Shown here: positions 43,270 through 44,681 of the stretch, one piece after another
How positions within the stretch are numbered: the first letter of the stretch is position 1
Layout: the number at the start of each line of letters is the position of its first letter
Assembly: GCA_004213835.1 (NCBI GenBank)
Contig: SHAE01000003.1
Span: 1 to 44,681, forward strand
Direction of reading: 5' to 3'
Source: OM182 bacterium
Lineage (GTDB): Bacteria > Pseudomonadota > Gammaproteobacteria > Pseudomonadales > Azotimanducaceae
Length of the DNA: 44,681 nt
The notes under the pieces: generated by a model
What the model saw: the letters and a program-made list of their open reading frames with translations, nothing else
Told to the model about the DNA's origin: nothing
Database searches by the model: none
Translations under genes and position numbers: made by a program

Positions 43270-44681
43270 ATGCCGCAACGAGCCCAGCGTAAACCTGTTG
43301 TCACAGGTACTGCCATAACACTCTTGGGTGCCGCAATGTTGTGGCCAGCACTACAGCTCTTGCTAGCAGGCGGCACCCCCTACTATCTCGCGGCTAGTGT
43401 GCTGCTAATGGCAAGTGGCATCGAACTACTACGCGGCCGAGTCCGTGGCTTTTATACCTTCGCCGTGCTGCTACTGCTGACCTTGGTCTGGGCAGTCAGT
43501 GAGGCTGGCACCGGCTTTTGGACCGTGGGGTCGCGCATCTGGTTGATTGGGTTACTGGCTTTATGGCTATGCACGCCGATGATTCGTCGCAAGCTCTGGG
43601 GCGACGACATGCCTTCGCTGCTGCGTATGCGCACAGTGCAGGTCTGCGCCGTCACTGCGATGACGGTATTAGTCTCCATGGTTATCGATTTGAACGGTAA
43701 CACCGTAAATGCCATCCCTGAGCGCCCGGCATTGGCCTTGAATCGCGACAGCGATTGGAGCGCCTATGGCGCCAGCAATGCGGGCACCCGCTATGCACCC
43801 TCAGACCAAATCAATACCAGCAATGTGCATAAGCTGACTAAGGCTTGGGAGTTTGATACCGGCCGTATTGGCCGATTCAGCGCCACGCCTATCCAGATTG
43901 GCGACGGCATCTACCTGTGCACGGCGCAGAATGTCATGTTAGCGCTCGATGCGGACACGGGTGCGGAGCGCTGGCGATTTGATCCAGACAACCAGACCCC
44001 ACCTTTCGGCATCATCGGCAACTGCCGGGGTGTTACCCATGTTGCGCTGCCGGATGCTGCGCCAGGCACGTTTTGTGCGGAGCGCATCGTCACAGCTACC
44101 ACCGATGCGCGCATGATTGCTGTAGACAAAGACACCGGCCAACCTTGCCCAGATTTTGGCGAGGAGGGACAAATCTCCTTGCTCGCCGGCATGGGTGAAG
44201 TAAAGCCCTACTACTACTTTGTCACCTCGCCACCAACGCTTGCCAGCGGCGTACTGGTCGTTGGCGGTTGGGTGATGGATAACCAAGAAACCGACGAACC
44301 GTCCGGAGTGGTACGGGCCTACGATCCACGCACTGGCGAACTCGCCTGGGCTTGGGATATGGGCCGCGAGGGCGATACTTCGCTGCCCGCTCAAGGTGAA
44401 ACCTACACTCGCGGCACTCCGAACGTGTGGAGCCTGACATCGGCAGATGACGAGCTAGGACTTGTCTATGTGCCTACCGGCAATGCCACCCCCGATTACT
44501 TCGGCGGCCACCGCACCGAAGTGATGGACAAATACGCCAGCTCCGTTGTTGCCATCGACGCGAAAACAGGGCGCACACGTTGGCACTTTCAAACTACCCA
44601 TCACGATATTTGGGATTACGACGTACCCTCGCAGCCAACGCTCACGAATATCACCGTTGACGGCGCGCTGCGTAAAGTCGT
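43270..44681 (+). CDS. gcd: Membrane-bound PQQ-dependent (glucose-type) dehydrogenase, 3' end outside window
   Basis: Membrane PQQ dehydrogenases oxidise aldoses such as glucose in the periplasm and reduce ubiquinone. 470 codons are visible. Residues 1 to about 145 hold four to five membrane helices, and the beta-propeller begins with DWSAYGASNAGTRYAPSDQIN-like sequence at residue 162 (shown split: DWSAYGASNAG, TRYAPSDQIN). The conserved HHDIWDYDVPSQP is near 445-457; Asp451 matches the position of the catalytic Asp of E. coli GCD. The ATG 43270 has AGGGGAG six bases upstream. Quinate/shikimate dehydrogenase is an alternative of the same fold. No pqq genes are in the window. Confidence 0.92.
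   Translation, partial: MPQRAQRKPVVTGTAITLLGAAMLWPALQLLLAGGTPYYLAASVLLMASGIELLRGRVRGFYTFAVLLLLTLVWAVSEAGTGFWTVGSRIWLIGLLALWLCTPMIRRKLWGDDMPSLLRMRTVQVCAVTAMTVLVSMVIDLNGNTVNAIPERPALALNRDSDWSAYGASNAGTRYAPSDQINTSNVHKLTKAWEFDTGRIGRFSATPIQIGDGIYLCTAQNVMLALDADTGAERWRFDPDNQTPPFGIIGNCRGVTHVALPDAAPGTFCAERIVTATTDARMIAVDKDTGQPCPDFGEEGQISLLAGMGEVKPYYYFVTSPPTLASGVLVVGGWVMDNQETDEPSGVVRAYDPRTGELAWAWDMGREGDTSLPAQGETYTRGTPNVWSLTSADDELGLVYVPTGNATPDYFGGHRTEVMDKYASSVVAIDAKTGRTRWHFQTTHHDIWDYDVPSQPTLTNITVDGALRKV

Overview
The window (about 44.7 kb) is a run of conserved chromosomal housekeeping genes from a gammaproteobacterium. Gene order closely follows what I recall for Pseudomonas-type genomes: lpoA-yraN-dolP facing sspB-sspA-petCBA-rpsI-rplM, then zapE-hisD-hisG-murA-ibaG, kdsC-lptCAB-rpoN-hpf-ptsN-rapZ-ptsO, pmbA/darP/tldD, yhdP-rng-maf-mreDCB and gatCAB. 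The protein types fit a marine or soil heterotroph near Pseudomonadales/Cellvibrionales, but I cannot assign a genus. I see no insertion sequence, prophage, CRISPR array, rRNA or tRNA gene.

Layout. 1-2613 (+): cell-envelope genes lpoA (5' end outside the window), yraN and a BON lipoprotein. 2657-7744 (-): rplM-rpsI, then petABC (cytochrome bc1 complex) and sspA-sspB. A structured 413-base gap separates rpsI from petA. 8003-12615 (-): ibaG-murA-hisG-hisD-zapE. 13031-21839 (+): yrbG-kdsC, a strong terminator-like hairpin, then lptC-lptA-lptB-rpoN-hpf-ptsN-rapZ-ptsO-mgtE, which covers LPS export, sigma-54 and the nitrogen PTS. 21880-33894: a long minus-strand series mreB-mreC-mreD-maf-rng-yhdP-tldD and then pmbA. 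A single plus-strand gene, darP, lies exactly between tldD and pmbA. 34101-37318 (+): gatCAB. 37381-41728: a small accessory section with a CBS-pair protein, a DUF35 OB-fold protein, an SCPx-like thiolase, a YfcE-like phosphoesterase, a DUF1499 membrane protein and an SDR. 41870-44681 (+): a dimeric-type glycyl-tRNA synthetase and the first 470 codons of a membrane PQQ dehydrogenase.

How the genes work together. Envelope building dominates: murA makes peptidoglycan precursor, lpoA activates its synthases, mreBCD guides elongation, kdsC and lptABC make and export LPS, and yhdP and dolP maintain the outer membrane. Translation and RNA genes (rplM, rpsI, hpf, darP, rng, gatCAB, glyS) and respiratory genes (petABC, gcd) make up most of the rest.

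No wholly new multigene system is visible. The best leads are: (1) tldD and pmbA, two subunits of one protease, separated by the antisense gene darP, which would form a noncontiguous operon; (2) a terminator-like hairpin whose T-run ends one base before the lptC start codon, with no ribosome binding site; (3) mreC apparently starting at ATT; (4) three tandem 13-bp repeats and a predicted three-way RNA fold upstream of petA; (5) a direct-repeat operator candidate before the thiolase/DUF35 pair; (6) a dimeric-type GlyRS where gammaproteobacteria usually have the alpha2-beta2 enzyme. Operon limits, operators and RNA folds are inferences from sequence alone.
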